Shown: piece by piece, positions 9,113 to 16,514 of the stretch
Position numbering within the stretch: the stretch's first letter is position 1
How the letters are laid out: every line of letters begins with the position of its first letter
Assembly (NCBI RefSeq): GCF_013466425.1
Contig: NZ_CP059165.1
Location: 5,084,001 to 5,148,000, forward strand
DNA: 64,000 bases
Direction: 5' to 3'
Source: Mycobacterium vicinigordonae
GTDB taxonomy: Bacteria > Actinomycetota > Actinomycetes > Mycobacteriales > Mycobacteriaceae
The notes under the pieces: model-generated
What the model was told of the DNA's origin: nothing
The model's input: the letters and a program-made list of their open reading frames with translations, nothing else
The model's database searches: none
Position numbers and translations under genes: made by a program

Positions 9113-9130
9113 CAAGCTACATCGTGTCAT

Positions 9131-9541
9131 ATCCGATCGCCATGCCGCCCGGAGTGTCAACAGGCCCGTTCCGCGAGTGAAAATCTCGCGCCAAGAAGTG
9201 AGAAGAGAAATGGCCGTGCACGGAGATCCCCGCCACGGACTTCGGGTCGGCGTCACTACCGTGCAGTCGGGTGCTCTGCGAACAGCGGGGCCCATCGCGC
9301 GGCGGAGCCGCGCTAGACCGCCGGAGGATACGGTGCAAACCCGCTATCGAGGGCCGATGCCCTCACTGGGCGCTGTCAGACCTCGGTAGCGCCTGCAAGA
9401 GTCCTGACCCACGTGAAAACAGCGCGATTGCGGCAAACCGCAACACCGGGCTCCAGCAAACCGAACCGCTGCTGCCTGGGGCCGTGGAGACGACCGCAGC
9501 GGGTAGGTGGGCTGTGGCGGCTCCTCTGTCTATACGTATGT
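9131..9541. other. Non-coding stretch without recognised gene
   Basis: About 410 bp lie between the operator-like site and the end of the EthD-like gene. Open frames exist on both strands but lack start signals and family resemblance. A short symmetrical patch occurs near 9530-9551 (CTATACGTATG followed by CTACACGTAC). Nothing else was recognised. Confidence 0.4.
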
Positions 9542-9862
9542 CTACACGTACCTGGCCGTATCGACAGCGAACATAGCCAGCTGATCCACGTCTGCCCATT
9601 GCTTCGTATCTTCGAGGGTTTCGGCAAATTCCGGCGACTGGGTCATCTCGAGGAATGCCTGTTCGCTGTCGAAAGTCAGAGCCGCTATTCCAAGATAAGT
9701 GTTGGCACCTCCACCTGGCTCTCCGATGGACCGATACTGGGTGTATTTTCGGATCCCCGGTAGCTTTTTCCCAAACTCGGCATGCGGACCCGCCCAATGG
9801 GCTATCGAATCTTCTGATGATTTGCCGGGCTTTTCGCGCAGAACAATGAATACTTCGTACAC
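9542..9862 (-). CDS. EthD-domain small protein
   Basis: This 106-residue single-domain protein has the EthD pattern: an N-terminal strand MYEVFIVL, a helix with SIAHWAGPHAEFGKKLPG carrying the family's His near a W, and LPGIRKYTQY. The ferredoxin-like dimeric fold is shared with small proteins that accompany ether, alkane or polyketide catabolism. Some members are monooxygenases or cyclases, and many have no known activity. The start is GTG 9862, with AAGGAG eight bases upstream. It lies about 540 bp upstream of the alcohol dehydrogenase on the same strand. Placement suggests an accessory role in the same catabolic set; direct evidence is lacking. Confidence 0.8.
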   Translation of the reverse strand: MYEVFIVLREKPGKSSEDSIAHWAGPHAEFGKKLPGIRKYTQYRSIGEPGGGANTYLGIAALTFDSEQAFLEMTQSPEFAETLEDTKQWADVDQLAMFAVDTARYV

Positions 9863-10003
9863 CTTTACATCTCCTTGTTAACGGACGAATAATCCCAACG
9901 AGCGTTCCGTTTGTCCTCTTCAGCGATGATGACAAAACAGGCGGCTGGCGGTGAAATATAACTCAGTCGGCGGCTGCGCAGACCCAGTGTGATTATTCAT
10001 TCT

Positions 10004-10019
10004 GCCACGCATTCGTGGC
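10004..10019. repeat. Short hairpin in an A/T-rich spacer
   Basis: GCCACG-CATT-CGTGGC forms a 6-bp stem with a 4-base loop, within a notably A/T-rich patch (about 9985-10070). A smaller symmetrical motif, ACTA-ACG-TAGT, follows near 10042-10052. The patch lies between the EthD-like gene, whose start is at 9862, and the end of the SRPBCC gene, so it could be a terminator for the latter or part of a promoter for the former. Confidence 0.4.
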
Positions 10020-10108
10020 GTCACAATTAATCTATGAAATTACTAACGTAGTTTATTAATATTGCCTCACTCTTGTCGAGCGGGCGCGCGATGGGTCGGC
10101 CGGTTGGG

Positions 10109-10639
10109 TTAGGTTCGGGCCAGTTGGTGGTCGGCTTCGAGGTGATTTTTGATGTTTTGCAGGGTGATACGAAGGTTGCGGCGTTGCATCTCTGGGACGT
10201 TGAGACCGTCGGCGGTCATCCGCTGAAACAGCATGATTAACACGGCAGGCCACGGACCGACGGTCCACGTCTCAGTGAGCCGGGTGGACTGTTCGTCAAC
10301 AGCCTCAAAGCGGTAGCTCCACGTCGTGGGAATGAAAAACGGGACAGGCGGACGGCGACGATACCGCCCGAATCCGGCAGCCCGCACCGCGAACGCGAAG
10401 CTGACATTGGGCTCGGCAGCAATCACCTCACAGCGCGTGGTCCACACCAACCGGCCACGCTTGTTATGGCCATCGAACATGGTGCCCACACGGGCAATCT
10501 CGTGCGACCCCACCACCGACCCACCGGTGTTCTCCGGGCTCCATTGCCCCATCGCGGTCACATCACTGACACGCGAATACACAATGTCCACCGGAACATC
10601 AATAACAATCTGATCAGACAACGACAGCGTACGAGGCAT
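10109..10639 (-). CDS. SRPBCC (polyketide cyclase/dehydrase-like) family protein
   Basis: This 176-residue START/SRPBCC-fold protein binds a hydrophobic ligand in a helix-grip cavity. Characteristic parts are the first strand and helix DQIVIDVPVDIVYSRVSDV followed by MGQWSPE, the central GTMFDGHNKRGRLVWTTRCEV strand region, and a long C-terminal helix (NLRITLQNIKNHLE). Similar mycobacterial proteins are common and mostly uncharacterised; enzymatic, lipid-carrier and chaperone roles are all possible. ATG 10639 is preferred because AGGAAAGG lies about ten bases upstream; an upstream TTG at 10660 would overlap that site. The small membrane-protein gene ending at 10687 is just upstream on the same strand and may be in one operon with it. 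Confidence 0.85.
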   Translation of the reverse strand: MPRTLSLSDQIVIDVPVDIVYSRVSDVTAMGQWSPENTGGSVVGSHEIARVGTMFDGHNKRGRLVWTTRCEVIAAEPNVSFAFAVRAAGFGRYRRRPPVPFFIPTTWSYRFEAVDEQSTRLTETWTVGPWPAVLIMLFQRMTADGLNVPEMQRRNLRITLQNIKNHLEADHQLART

Positions 10640-10686
10640 ACCACCAGAACCTTTCCTCAATCACCGGCTCGCTTCCCAAGCCGTAC

Positions 10687-10917
10687 TCACCCACCCACAC
10701 CCCGAAGCCGGTTGCGCGAAAAACCCACCAGGCACACCCCCAGGACAACCAGCGCCGTACCCACCGTGGCCATCGATCGATAAATCATCTTCTCCGCAGC
10801 CCCCTCGGCCTCGCCCCAACTCTGACCGTCCCACGGGGCTCCAGCCCGAGGCGGCGATTCCACAAACTCCACCGCGACAACCACACCTTTCCCACCCGGG
10901 CACGCACTGGCCGGCAC
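10687..10917 (-). CDS. Putative small single-pass membrane protein
   Basis: A frame of up to 76 codons with strongly G/C-rich third positions encodes a polar N-terminal half and one membrane-spanning segment near the C-terminus (MATVGTALVVLGVCLVGF), followed by a basic tail (SRNRLRGVGG). An in-frame TGA lies just upstream of GTG 10917. Internal GTG codons, including one preceded by GGAG (the VESPPRAG start), are alternative initiators, so the N-terminus is uncertain. The gene sits 47 bp upstream of the SRPBCC gene and 80 bp downstream of a long palindrome at 10997-11023. No family was recognised. The call rests on codon use, the membrane segment and context. Confidence 0.45.
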   Translation of the reverse strand: MPASACPGGKGVVVAVEFVESPPRAGAPWDGQSWGEAEGAAEKMIYRSMATVGTALVVLGVCLVGFSRNRLRGVGG

Positions 10918-10996
10918 ACCGCATCAATACACGGTCGGACCTCGTCAGCATAGGCACGCATCACACCCAAAGGCAACACCCTGTCTAGTCAAACAT

Positions 10997-11023
10997 CACT
11001 ATGTCGCGTAACGCGACATAGTG
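10997..11023. promoter_or_regulatory. Perfect 12-bp palindrome, operator-like
   Basis: The arms CACTATGTCGCG and CGCGACATAGTG are perfectly complementary around a TAA centre. It lies about 80 bp upstream of the small membrane-protein frame and is the strongest palindrome in this accessory block. The ATGTCGCG core recalls the TGTCGTGT half of the site at 9094-9112, but the arm arrangement differs. A homodimeric regulator site is likely; a terminator is less likely because no gene ends nearby. Confidence 0.7.
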
Positions 11024-11619
11024 TGTGTCACAGACACCTCTTCCCCCACACATTTGCGTTGACGCGCAGGCATTTAACAGTGCCCGGACAGCAACGGGAC
11101 TCCGAGCCGGCGCGTATACCTCGATCGACCGAATAACAGAGCAGCCGGGGCAAACCCCGGGACGACTTCGACCACGAGCATTCGCTAACCGGGCCACAGG
11201 CGCATCATGAGCTCGGATCGCAGGTCAGCGCCTCGCGCGCGCATCTCGACGCAGCAGCCAGCCGCCATCGGGTCGCCTGATCCAGGCCACTCGTTGTGCC
11301 AGCATGACCCGCTCCAGCAACAAGCCGCCCGCTTCACCCAGAGGGAAGCTGGAATTTGCGAACGCCGGAGGCCGGGAAGACCCGCACCACACATTGCCGT
11401 GCACTTGACGGTCCACGCGAATAAGGTCGGGAACTCCGCGGCAAACATCTCATAATTCGAACATAGTTTCGATAATGCCACATGATGTCTGTTTAGTGGC
11501 GTGCCGGCGCCGGTCTATAGCGCGCGCCCGCCACGCGGACGGGCGCGACGGCGCGGAGGTCCCAGCTAGCCTGTGCTGGCATCCGCGGAGACGCTGACAT
11601 CTGGCGATCTGACCTTCGA
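11024..11619. other. Long stretch without supported gene
   Basis: Nearly 600 bp carry only overlapping open frames with atypical residue composition (rich in Trp, Cys and Arg) and no start signals. The repeated GC-rich runs around 11515-11550 do not form a convincing structure. It may be decayed insertion material. Confidence 0.4.
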
Positions 11620-11859
11620 CTAGGTTCGGCAGCCCGCTTCGCGCAAGGCCCACGGCCTCCGCTGGGCTACTGACACAAGGCTCGCAATGAGCCAGTGCAC
11701 CGCGTCGTTCAAATCCTCGCGGGTAACTTCAGACCAGGACGTCCCGGTCATCAACGGCTACGGAAGAGCCTCGACGATGGTGGTCCAGTGCAGCGAAGCT
11801 CGTACAACCACGCCAGCACGCCGGTCCCGTAGATTCCACAGACGCTCGGCTGTGTTCAT
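11620..11859 (-). pseudogene. Small ORF with strong ribosome binding site, interrupted by an in-frame TAG
   Basis: A consensus AGGAGG lies seven bases before ATG 11859. The frame runs 33 codons (MNTAERLWNLRDRRAG onward) to a TAG at 11758-11760. Two codons later, in the same frame, an ATG at 11751 starts 43 more codons, including TREDLNDAVHWLIASLVSVA, to a TAG at 11620-11622. Reading through the first TAG gives one protein of about 78 residues with an amphipathic helical C-terminal half. It may be a small gene broken by one nonsense change, two coupled micro-ORFs, or a sequencing error. It lies next to the tRNA-Leu on the same strand. No family was recognised. Confidence 0.4.
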
Positions 11860-11982
11860 CGCTGTTCCTCCTAAGCTTGCCGGTGGCGAGTCAGATTAAC
11901 CGCGTGGTCCGACCTCCGGGTGACGCCGAGACTGGCGCAGAGAGCTAGACAGCCCGGACCACATTTGAACTGCGGTTTCTTG

Positions 11983-12056
11983 TGCCCCCAGTCGGACTCG
12001 AACCGACACTGTGCGGATTTTAAGTCCGCTGCCTCTGCCAATTGGGCTATGGGGGC
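11983..12056 (-). tRNA. tRNA-Leu (anticodon UAA), with short variable arm
   Basis: Read on the minus strand this is a complete 74-nt cloverleaf. The acceptor stem is GCCCCCA paired with TGGGGGC, the anticodon stem GCGGA/TCCGC carries the loop CTTAAAA (anticodon TAA), and the T-arm is GTCGG-TTCGAGT-CCGAC. The discriminator is A and CCA is not encoded. The variable region is only about five bases (ACAGT), whereas bacterial leucine tRNAs normally have a long variable arm. The identity call therefore follows the anticodon only. Confidence 0.85.
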
Positions 12057-12414
12057 CTCGGCGCAATCTAGCGCGCCGGTCCCGATACAGAACCTCCCAT
12101 CCCCCTCCAAAGCGAAGATGCGCGAAGGCGACCCGTCGTGTACCGTCCGCGCGCCGCGCGCCCGAACGCGAATTAGAGGCGTCGGGCCCCCGCGCGCCAG
12201 GTGACATCAAAATGTCGCCCGCCAAGGCCCTGTTAAAACTGCGCGCGCAAGCGTTAAGACGCCGTAAACGTCCGCCAAGCTGCCCTTTTCGGCAAGGACT
12301 GTGGAGCCAGGGCTGGTTAGCGTTACGCCAACGCAGAGGGGCCGTTACGCAAACACCCAAGGCCGACCCGGGGACTCAAGGTCGGCGCGTTCGACACAAG
12401 CAAGGGAGCAATAG
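12057..12414. other. Upstream region of the PE/PPE/esx cassette
   Basis: This 358-bp spacer lies between the tRNA-Leu, transcribed away from it, and the PE gene. It presumably holds the cassette promoter. CAAGGGAG immediately before the PE start is its ribosome binding site. No coding frame is supported. It is rich in GCGCGC runs around 12150-12250. Confidence 0.45.
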
Positions 12415-13296
12415 ATGTCATTTTTGACAGCAGTGCCCGCAGAATTGGCCGCCGCGGCATCGCAGCTGGCAGCGATCGGTAGTGCACTCACAGCACAGAA
12501 CGCAGGCGCTGCGGCCCCCACCACCGCCATCGCACCTGCCGCCGCCGACCAGGTGTCGATTCTGCAGTCGAGCATCTTCACCGCTTACGGGGCGCTCTAC
12601 CAGCAGCTCGCCGCCGAGGCCCAGGCGATTCAAGAGCAGTTCGTGCAGACGCTGGGGTTGAGCAGCGGCACCTACGAACAGTCCGAATCGGCCAACGCGG
12701 CCGCCGCATCGTTGTCGTCGGCAGCGTCCTCCGGGGCCAGCAGCAGCCCGCTGTCGGGCTTCACCGACGCCATCAACTCGCTCGACACGTTGCTGGGCGG
12801 CGCTGGGCCCACTACTAACCCCTTCAGCCTGTCCGGCAACCTGTCCAACTTCAACAGCTATGAGATCGGCAACTGGGCCTCGGCGTCCTCGAACCTGCTC
12901 GGTCTGACCGGTGGTGGCCTGATGCCAGACGGCTATGGCGTCCCCGAGGACCTCGCGGCGGCCGCAGCCGCGGCGTCGGAGGCCCCAGCCGCTGCAGCGG
13001 GTGCAGTCAGCGCCGTCTCGGGCGCCCCAGTCGCCGCGGGTCTCGGCGAGGCCACGATGGTCGGCACGCTTTCGGTTCCGCCCAGTTGGGCCGCGGGAGG
13101 CACCCTGATCTCCAGCACCGCCCCCGGCGCCCTGACCGGCGCCGGCTGGACCACGGCGGCACCCGCGACGGCGGCACCCGGAGCGTTTTATCCAGGCATG
13201 CCGGGAATGGCGTCGGCGGCTCGCAACAGCGCCGGCTTCGGCGCGCCACGCTACGGCGTCAAGCCCATCGTCATGCCGAAGCCGGTGAGCGTCTAA
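12415..13296 (+). CDS. PE8: PE family protein with PPE-SVP-like C-terminal module
   Basis: This 293-residue protein has an N-terminal PE domain (about 1-95: MSFLTAVPAELAAAASQLAA, with the typical APAAADQVS segment) and the general secretion motif YxxxE (YEQSE) just after it. The C-terminus is unusual for a PE protein. From about residue 215, GTLSVPPSW, the PGMPGM run and the ending APRYGVKPIVMPKPVSV match the end of the adjacent PPE protein. PE/PPE heterodimers leave through ESX type VII systems, usually ESX-5 in slow growers. The gene opens a PE-PPE-esxJ-esxI cassette, matching from memory the M. tuberculosis PE8-PPE15 locus; the symbol rests on that synteny. Confidence 0.88.
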   Translation: MSFLTAVPAELAAAASQLAAIGSALTAQNAGAAAPTTAIAPAAADQVSILQSSIFTAYGALYQQLAAEAQAIQEQFVQTLGLSSGTYEQSESANAAAASLSSAASSGASSSPLSGFTDAINSLDTLLGGAGPTTNPFSLSGNLSNFNSYEIGNWASASSNLLGLTGGGLMPDGYGVPEDLAAAAAAASEAPAAAAGAVSAVSGAPVAAGLGEATMVGTLSVPPSWAAGGTLISSTAPGALTGAGWTTAAPATAAPGAFYPGMPGMASAARNSAGFGAPRYGVKPIVMPKPVSV

Positions 13297-13356
13297 CCCC
13301 CGAACCCGCACTCCCACAGACAAATCCGAATCACGCCAACAGGAACGGGATAGCAG

Positions 13357-14544
13357 ATGTCTTACTTTGGTACACCCCCCGAAATCACCTCCGGGTTGAT
13401 GTACAGCGGTGCGGGCGCCGGGCCACTGATGGCCGCCGCGACCGCTTGGAACAACCTGGCCTCCGAGCTGAGCACCACGGCCACCCAGTACGAGTCGATC
13501 ATCACCCAGCTGACCACCGAGCAGTGGACGGGTGCGGGGTCGGCATCGGCAGCGGCCGCCGCGCAACCGTACGTGGCCTGGTTGACCCAGACCGCGGCGG
13601 CGGCCGAGCAGGCCGGCATCCAGGCATCCTCGTCGGCGGCCGCCTACGAGGCAGCCTTTGCGGGCGTCGTTCCCCCTCAGGTGATCGCCGCCAACCGGGC
13701 ACTGCTGGCCACCCTTGTGGCGACGAACTTCCTGGGCCTCAACACCCCGGCGATCATGGCCACCGAAGCGCAGTACATGGAGATGTGGGTGCAGGACGCC
13801 GTCACCATGGCCACATACCAGGCTGCCGCGGCTGCAGCCGCCGTGCTTGAGCCGCTGACGCCGGCGACGCAGACCACCAACCCGGGCGCGGCCGGCATCC
13901 AGTCCGCTGCCGTGGCCGCGGCGGCTTCGGAATCACCGGTCTCATCCCTCGGCGGTATCGTCAGCGGCCTGCAGGGTGAGTTGTCGAACCTCGTCTCAGG
14001 TGTACAACCCATCGGATTGGGGCTGTTCCAGTCGCTGCCGGTACCGGTGCAGGAACTTCTGAGCGCACTCGACGGCCTGCTTGGCACCCCGCTGATCTTC
14101 AACGGTATTCAGCAGGTCGGTGTCACGGCCTCGTGGTTCGTGTTCGCCGCCATTCCGAACGCGATCTTCGCCGGGCACACCATCGACGGCAACATCGCTT
14201 CCGCAGCGGCCGCGGTGGCCGCGGCCGCACCTGCCGCCGCAGAGGGCGCAGCTGCGGGTCTGGCCGGCGAGGTGGGGGCGGCCGGCGCGGCCGCCAGCCT
14301 GGGCGAGGCATCCCTGGTCGGCAGCCTGTCGGTGCCGGCCAGTTGGACCGCCGCTGCGCCGGTGGCCGCGAACGCCGGAACGGCGTTGGCGGGCAGTGGC
14401 TGGACGGTTGCCGAAGAGGCCGCCGCTCCGGGCGTCATGGCGGGCATGCCCGGCATGGCGGCCGCCGCCAAGGGCGCCGGGGCTTACGCCGGTCCGCGAT
14501 ACGGCTTCAAGCCCGTCGTCATGCCTAAACAGGTCGTGGTCTAG
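13357..14544 (+). CDS. PPE15: PPE family protein, SVP subfamily
   Basis: This 395-residue PPE protein has its N-terminal domain at about 1-175 (SYFGTPPEITSGLMYSGAG), the WxG turn in EQWTGAGS and the family segment [17 protein letters not shown] Gly/Ala-rich linker leads to the SVP module near residues 315-325 (VGSLSVPASWTAAAP) and the C-terminal PRYGFKPVVMPKQVVV. GGAACGGGA lies upstream of the ATG. It follows the PE gene after 60 bp and precedes the Esx pair, so its heterodimer partner is probably that PE protein, exported by ESX-5. The syntenic M. tuberculosis PPE15 has been linked to lipid-droplet and host-interaction phenotypes; the function here is unknown. Confidence 0.9.
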   Translation: MSYFGTPPEITSGLMYSGAGAGPLMAAATAWNNLASELSTTATQYESIITQLTTEQWTGAGSASAAAAAQPYVAWLTQTAAAAEQAGIQASSSAAAYEAAFAGVVPPQVIAANRALLATLVATNFLGLNTPAIMATEAQYMEMWVQDAVTMATYQAAAAAAAVLEPLTPATQTTNPGAAGIQSAAVAAAASESPVSSLGGIVSGLQGELSNLVSGVQPIGLGLFQSLPVPVQELLSALDGLLGTPLIFNGIQQVGVTASWFVFAAIPNAIFAGHTIDGNIASAAAAVAAAAPAAAEGAAAGLAGEVGAAGAAASLGEASLVGSLSVPASWTAAAPVAANAGTALAGSGWTVAEEAAAPGVMAGMPGMAAAAKGAGAYAGPRYGFKPVVMPKQVVV

Positions 14545-14678
14545 CGGCGAGAAAAAAACAACACAGAATCTGGCCAGTTTCGAGCCGAGAAGCCGCGGTG
14601 TGGCCGTAACATCCGCGGGGCGTTATCAGACACATGACCAAGTAAGAACCCAGCATCACGAGATAAGGAGAAAGCCAA

Positions 14679-14975
14679 GTGGCAACTCGCTTTATGACTG
14701 ACCCGCACTCGATGCGGGCCATGGCAGGCCGTTTTGAGACTCACGCCCAGACCGTCGAGGACGAGGCTCGCCGGATGATGGCGTCCTCGCAGAACATCTC
14801 CGGCGCCGGCTGGAGTGGTCTGGCCGAGGCCACCTCGATGGACACGATGACCCAGATGAACCAGGCCTTCCGCAACATCGTCAACATGCTGCACGGCGTT
14901 CGCGACGGACTCATCCGGGATGCCAACAACTACGAGCAGCAAGAGCAGGCCTCCCAGCAGATCCTCAGCAGCTAG
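14679..14975 (+). CDS. esxJ: ESAT-6/CFP-10-like protein of the QILSS subfamily
   Basis: This 98-residue WXG100 protein has helix-turn-helix character, with the turn [12 protein letters not shown] (W-S-G) and the subfamily ending [17 protein letters not shown] near the C-terminus fits the YxxxD/E export signal. GTG 14679 follows AAGGAG at seven bases. Family members form a 1:1 dimer with the downstream partner and leave through a type VII system. Placement after PPE15 and before esxI matches the ESX-5-derived paralog cassettes of slow growers (esxJ/K/M/P/W). Paralogs are so similar that the exact letter depends on synteny. Confidence 0.92.
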   Translation: MATRFMTDPHSMRAMAGRFETHAQTVEDEARRMMASSQNISGAGWSGLAEATSMDTMTQMNQAFRNIVNMLHGVRDGLIRDANNYEQQEQASQQILSS

Positions 14976-14989
14976 AAGGGACTATCACG

Positions 14990-15274
14990 ATGACGATCAA
15001 TTACCAGTTCGGCGATGTCGACGCCCACGGTGCGCTCATCCGCGCGCAGGCCGCCAACTTGGAGGCCGAGCACCAGGCCATCGTTCGCGATGTGCTGGCT
15101 GCCGGTGACTTCTGGGGCGGCGCCGGTTCGGTGGCTTGCCAAGAGTTCATCACCCAGTTGGGTCGCAACTTCCAGGTGATCTACGAGCAGGCCAACGCTC
15201 ACGGCCAGAAGGTGCAGTCCGCCGGCAGCAACATGGCGCAGACCGACAGCGCCGTCGGGTCCAGCTGGGCCTGA
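14990..15274 (+). CDS. esxI: ESAT-6-like protein, Mtb9.9 subfamily
   Basis: This 94-residue WXG100 protein begins MTINYQFGDVDAHGALIRAQ and has the WGG turn in AAGDFWGGAGSVACQEF. It ends SAVGSSWA, as in the Mtb9.9 group (EsxI/L/N/O/V). GAAGGGA precedes the ATG. It starts 14 bp after esxJ, so the two are co-translated and should form an antiparallel helical dimer for secretion. A strong hairpin 17 bp after the stop ends the transcript. The letter assignment rests on position beside PPE15 and trcR. Confidence 0.93.
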   Translation: MTINYQFGDVDAHGALIRAQAANLEAEHQAIVRDVLAAGDFWGGAGSVACQEFITQLGRNFQVIYEQANAHGQKVQSAGSNMAQTDSAVGSSWA

Positions 15275-15291
15275 CACCCGTCTTCACACAA

Positions 15292-15327
15292 AGCGTGGCC
15301 GCACACCGCCAGGTGTGCGGCCACGCT
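15292..15327 (+). terminator. Strong hairpin terminator after esxI
   Basis: A perfect 16-bp G/C-rich stem (left arm 15292-15307, right arm 15312-15327) has a 4-base loop GCCA. It is followed by GCTTTG rather than a clear T-run. Stems without U-tails are common mycobacterial terminators. It lies 17 bp past the esxI stop. Confidence 0.9.
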
Positions 15328-15733
15328 GCTTTGCCAGAGCTCTTCTAGGCGCTCGTCGGTTTGCCGGTCGCAGGTCGTAAACCTCCGCCCCCTAGTTCGG
15401 CTCCGCGTCGGCCTGCGCGCGTGCCGCGGATCGTCCGACCGGCATCCATCCCGCGGCACCGCGGCGTTGCACAGCTCGTCCGGCCACGGGTCCGTTGGAA
15501 CTGCATCGCCGACTACCCCAAGCCACACGGCCAATACCTGGCAGTGGCATCACTCACGGCTGACGCCCGCCACGCACAACAACTTTGAGCACATTTCGCA
15601 ACACACAGCGCGACGCTCAGCTAACTGCGCCGAATCCCCGATCAGCGAGCAGCGCCAGCGACCGCCAGCGAAACATTTGAGAAGTATATGAACACCGTGA
15701 CAACCGCATATGTGGTTGAAAGAATGCGGGAAT
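15328..15733. other. Intergenic region ahead of trcR
   Basis: About 400 bp without a supported gene. The last 80 bases (about 15655-15733) are A/T-richer than their surroundings (AAACATTTGAGAAGTATATG, and ACCGCATATGTGG further on). This fits a promoter; TrcR of M. tuberculosis is known to bind an A/T-rich stretch in its own promoter. Confidence 0.45.
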
Positions 15734-16507
15734 ATGACGTCAATGACGAGTTACGCGCGTAGTCAACGTCCCCGCCAGGCGATTTTGGGGCAACTCCCCC
15801 GGATTAATCGTGCCGACGGCTCACCTATCCGAGTGTTGCTGGTCGACGACGAACCGGCCCTGACCAACCTGGTCAAGATGGCGCTGCACTACGAGGGATG
15901 GGACGTCGAGATCGCCCACAACGGGCGCGAAGCTATCGCCAAGTTCGACCGGATCAATCCCGACGTGCTGGTACTCGACATCATGCTGCCCGACGTCGAC
16001 GGCCTGCAGATCCTGCAGCGGGTCCGCGAATCGGACTCATACACCCCAACCCTCTTCCTCACCGCCCGCGACTCGGTGATGGACCGGGTGACCGGCCTGA
16101 CCGCCGGCGCTGACGACTACATGACCAAGCCGTTCAGCCTCGAGGAGCTGGTCGCGCGCTTGCGCGGGCTACTGCGCCGCTCCAGCCATCTGGCACCGCC
16201 GGCCGACGAGTCCCTCAAGGTCGGCGACCTCAAGCTGGACGCGGCCAGTCGGGAGGTGACCCGCGGAGGCACCCCGATGTCGCTGTCGTCGACCGAATTC
16301 GAATTGCTGCGATTCCTGATGCGCAACCCGCGACGCGCGCTGAGCCGAACCGAGATCCTCGACCGGGTGTGGAACTACGACTTCGCGGGCCGCACCAGCA
16401 TCGTCGACCTGTACATTTCGTATCTGAGGAAGAAAATCGACGCCGACCGGGAACCAATGATTCACACGGTCCGCGGAATTGGGTACATGCTCCGACCACC
16501 GGAATGA
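15734..16507 (+). CDS. trcR: OmpR/PhoB-family response regulator TrcR
   Basis: The 257-residue two-component regulator has a receiver domain about 30-145: the acidic pair in LLVDDEPA, phospho-acceptor Asp82 in [13 protein letters not shown], Thr in LFLTARD and Lys in DDYMTKPF. A winged-helix DNA-binding domain follows ([14 protein letters not shown] to [14 protein letters not shown]). The start at 15734 ([10 protein letters not shown]) gives the length known for M. tuberculosis TrcR and puts the acceptor at 82; an ATG at 15710 would add eight residues. The partner kinase TrcS starts seven bases after the stop. Mycobacterial TrcR is autoregulated. The kdp operon downstream invites a regulatory link, but none is shown here. 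Confidence 0.9.
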   Translation: MTSMTSYARSQRPRQAILGQLPRINRADGSPIRVLLVDDEPALTNLVKMALHYEGWDVEIAHNGREAIAKFDRINPDVLVLDIMLPDVDGLQILQRVRESDSYTPTLFLTARDSVMDRVTGLTAGADDYMTKPFSLEELVARLRGLLRRSSHLAPPADESLKVGDLKLDAASREVTRGGTPMSLSSTEFELLRFLMRNPRRALSRTEILDRVWNYDFAGRTSIVDLYISYLRKKIDADREPMIHTVRGIGYMLRPPE

Positions 16508-16514
16508 GTTTTCA

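Noticed and set aside
1259..9862. Sigma-54 promoters expected for an NtrC/AcoR-type activator
   Set aside because: I saw no TGGCAC-N5-TTGC element in the spacers, mycobacteria lack RpoN, and the activator lacks the contact loop.
11185..11481. Minus-strand frame of 98 codons in the accessory spacer
   Set aside because: Unusual Trp/Cys/Met-rich composition, no start signal and competing frames of equal length; not distinguishable from chance.
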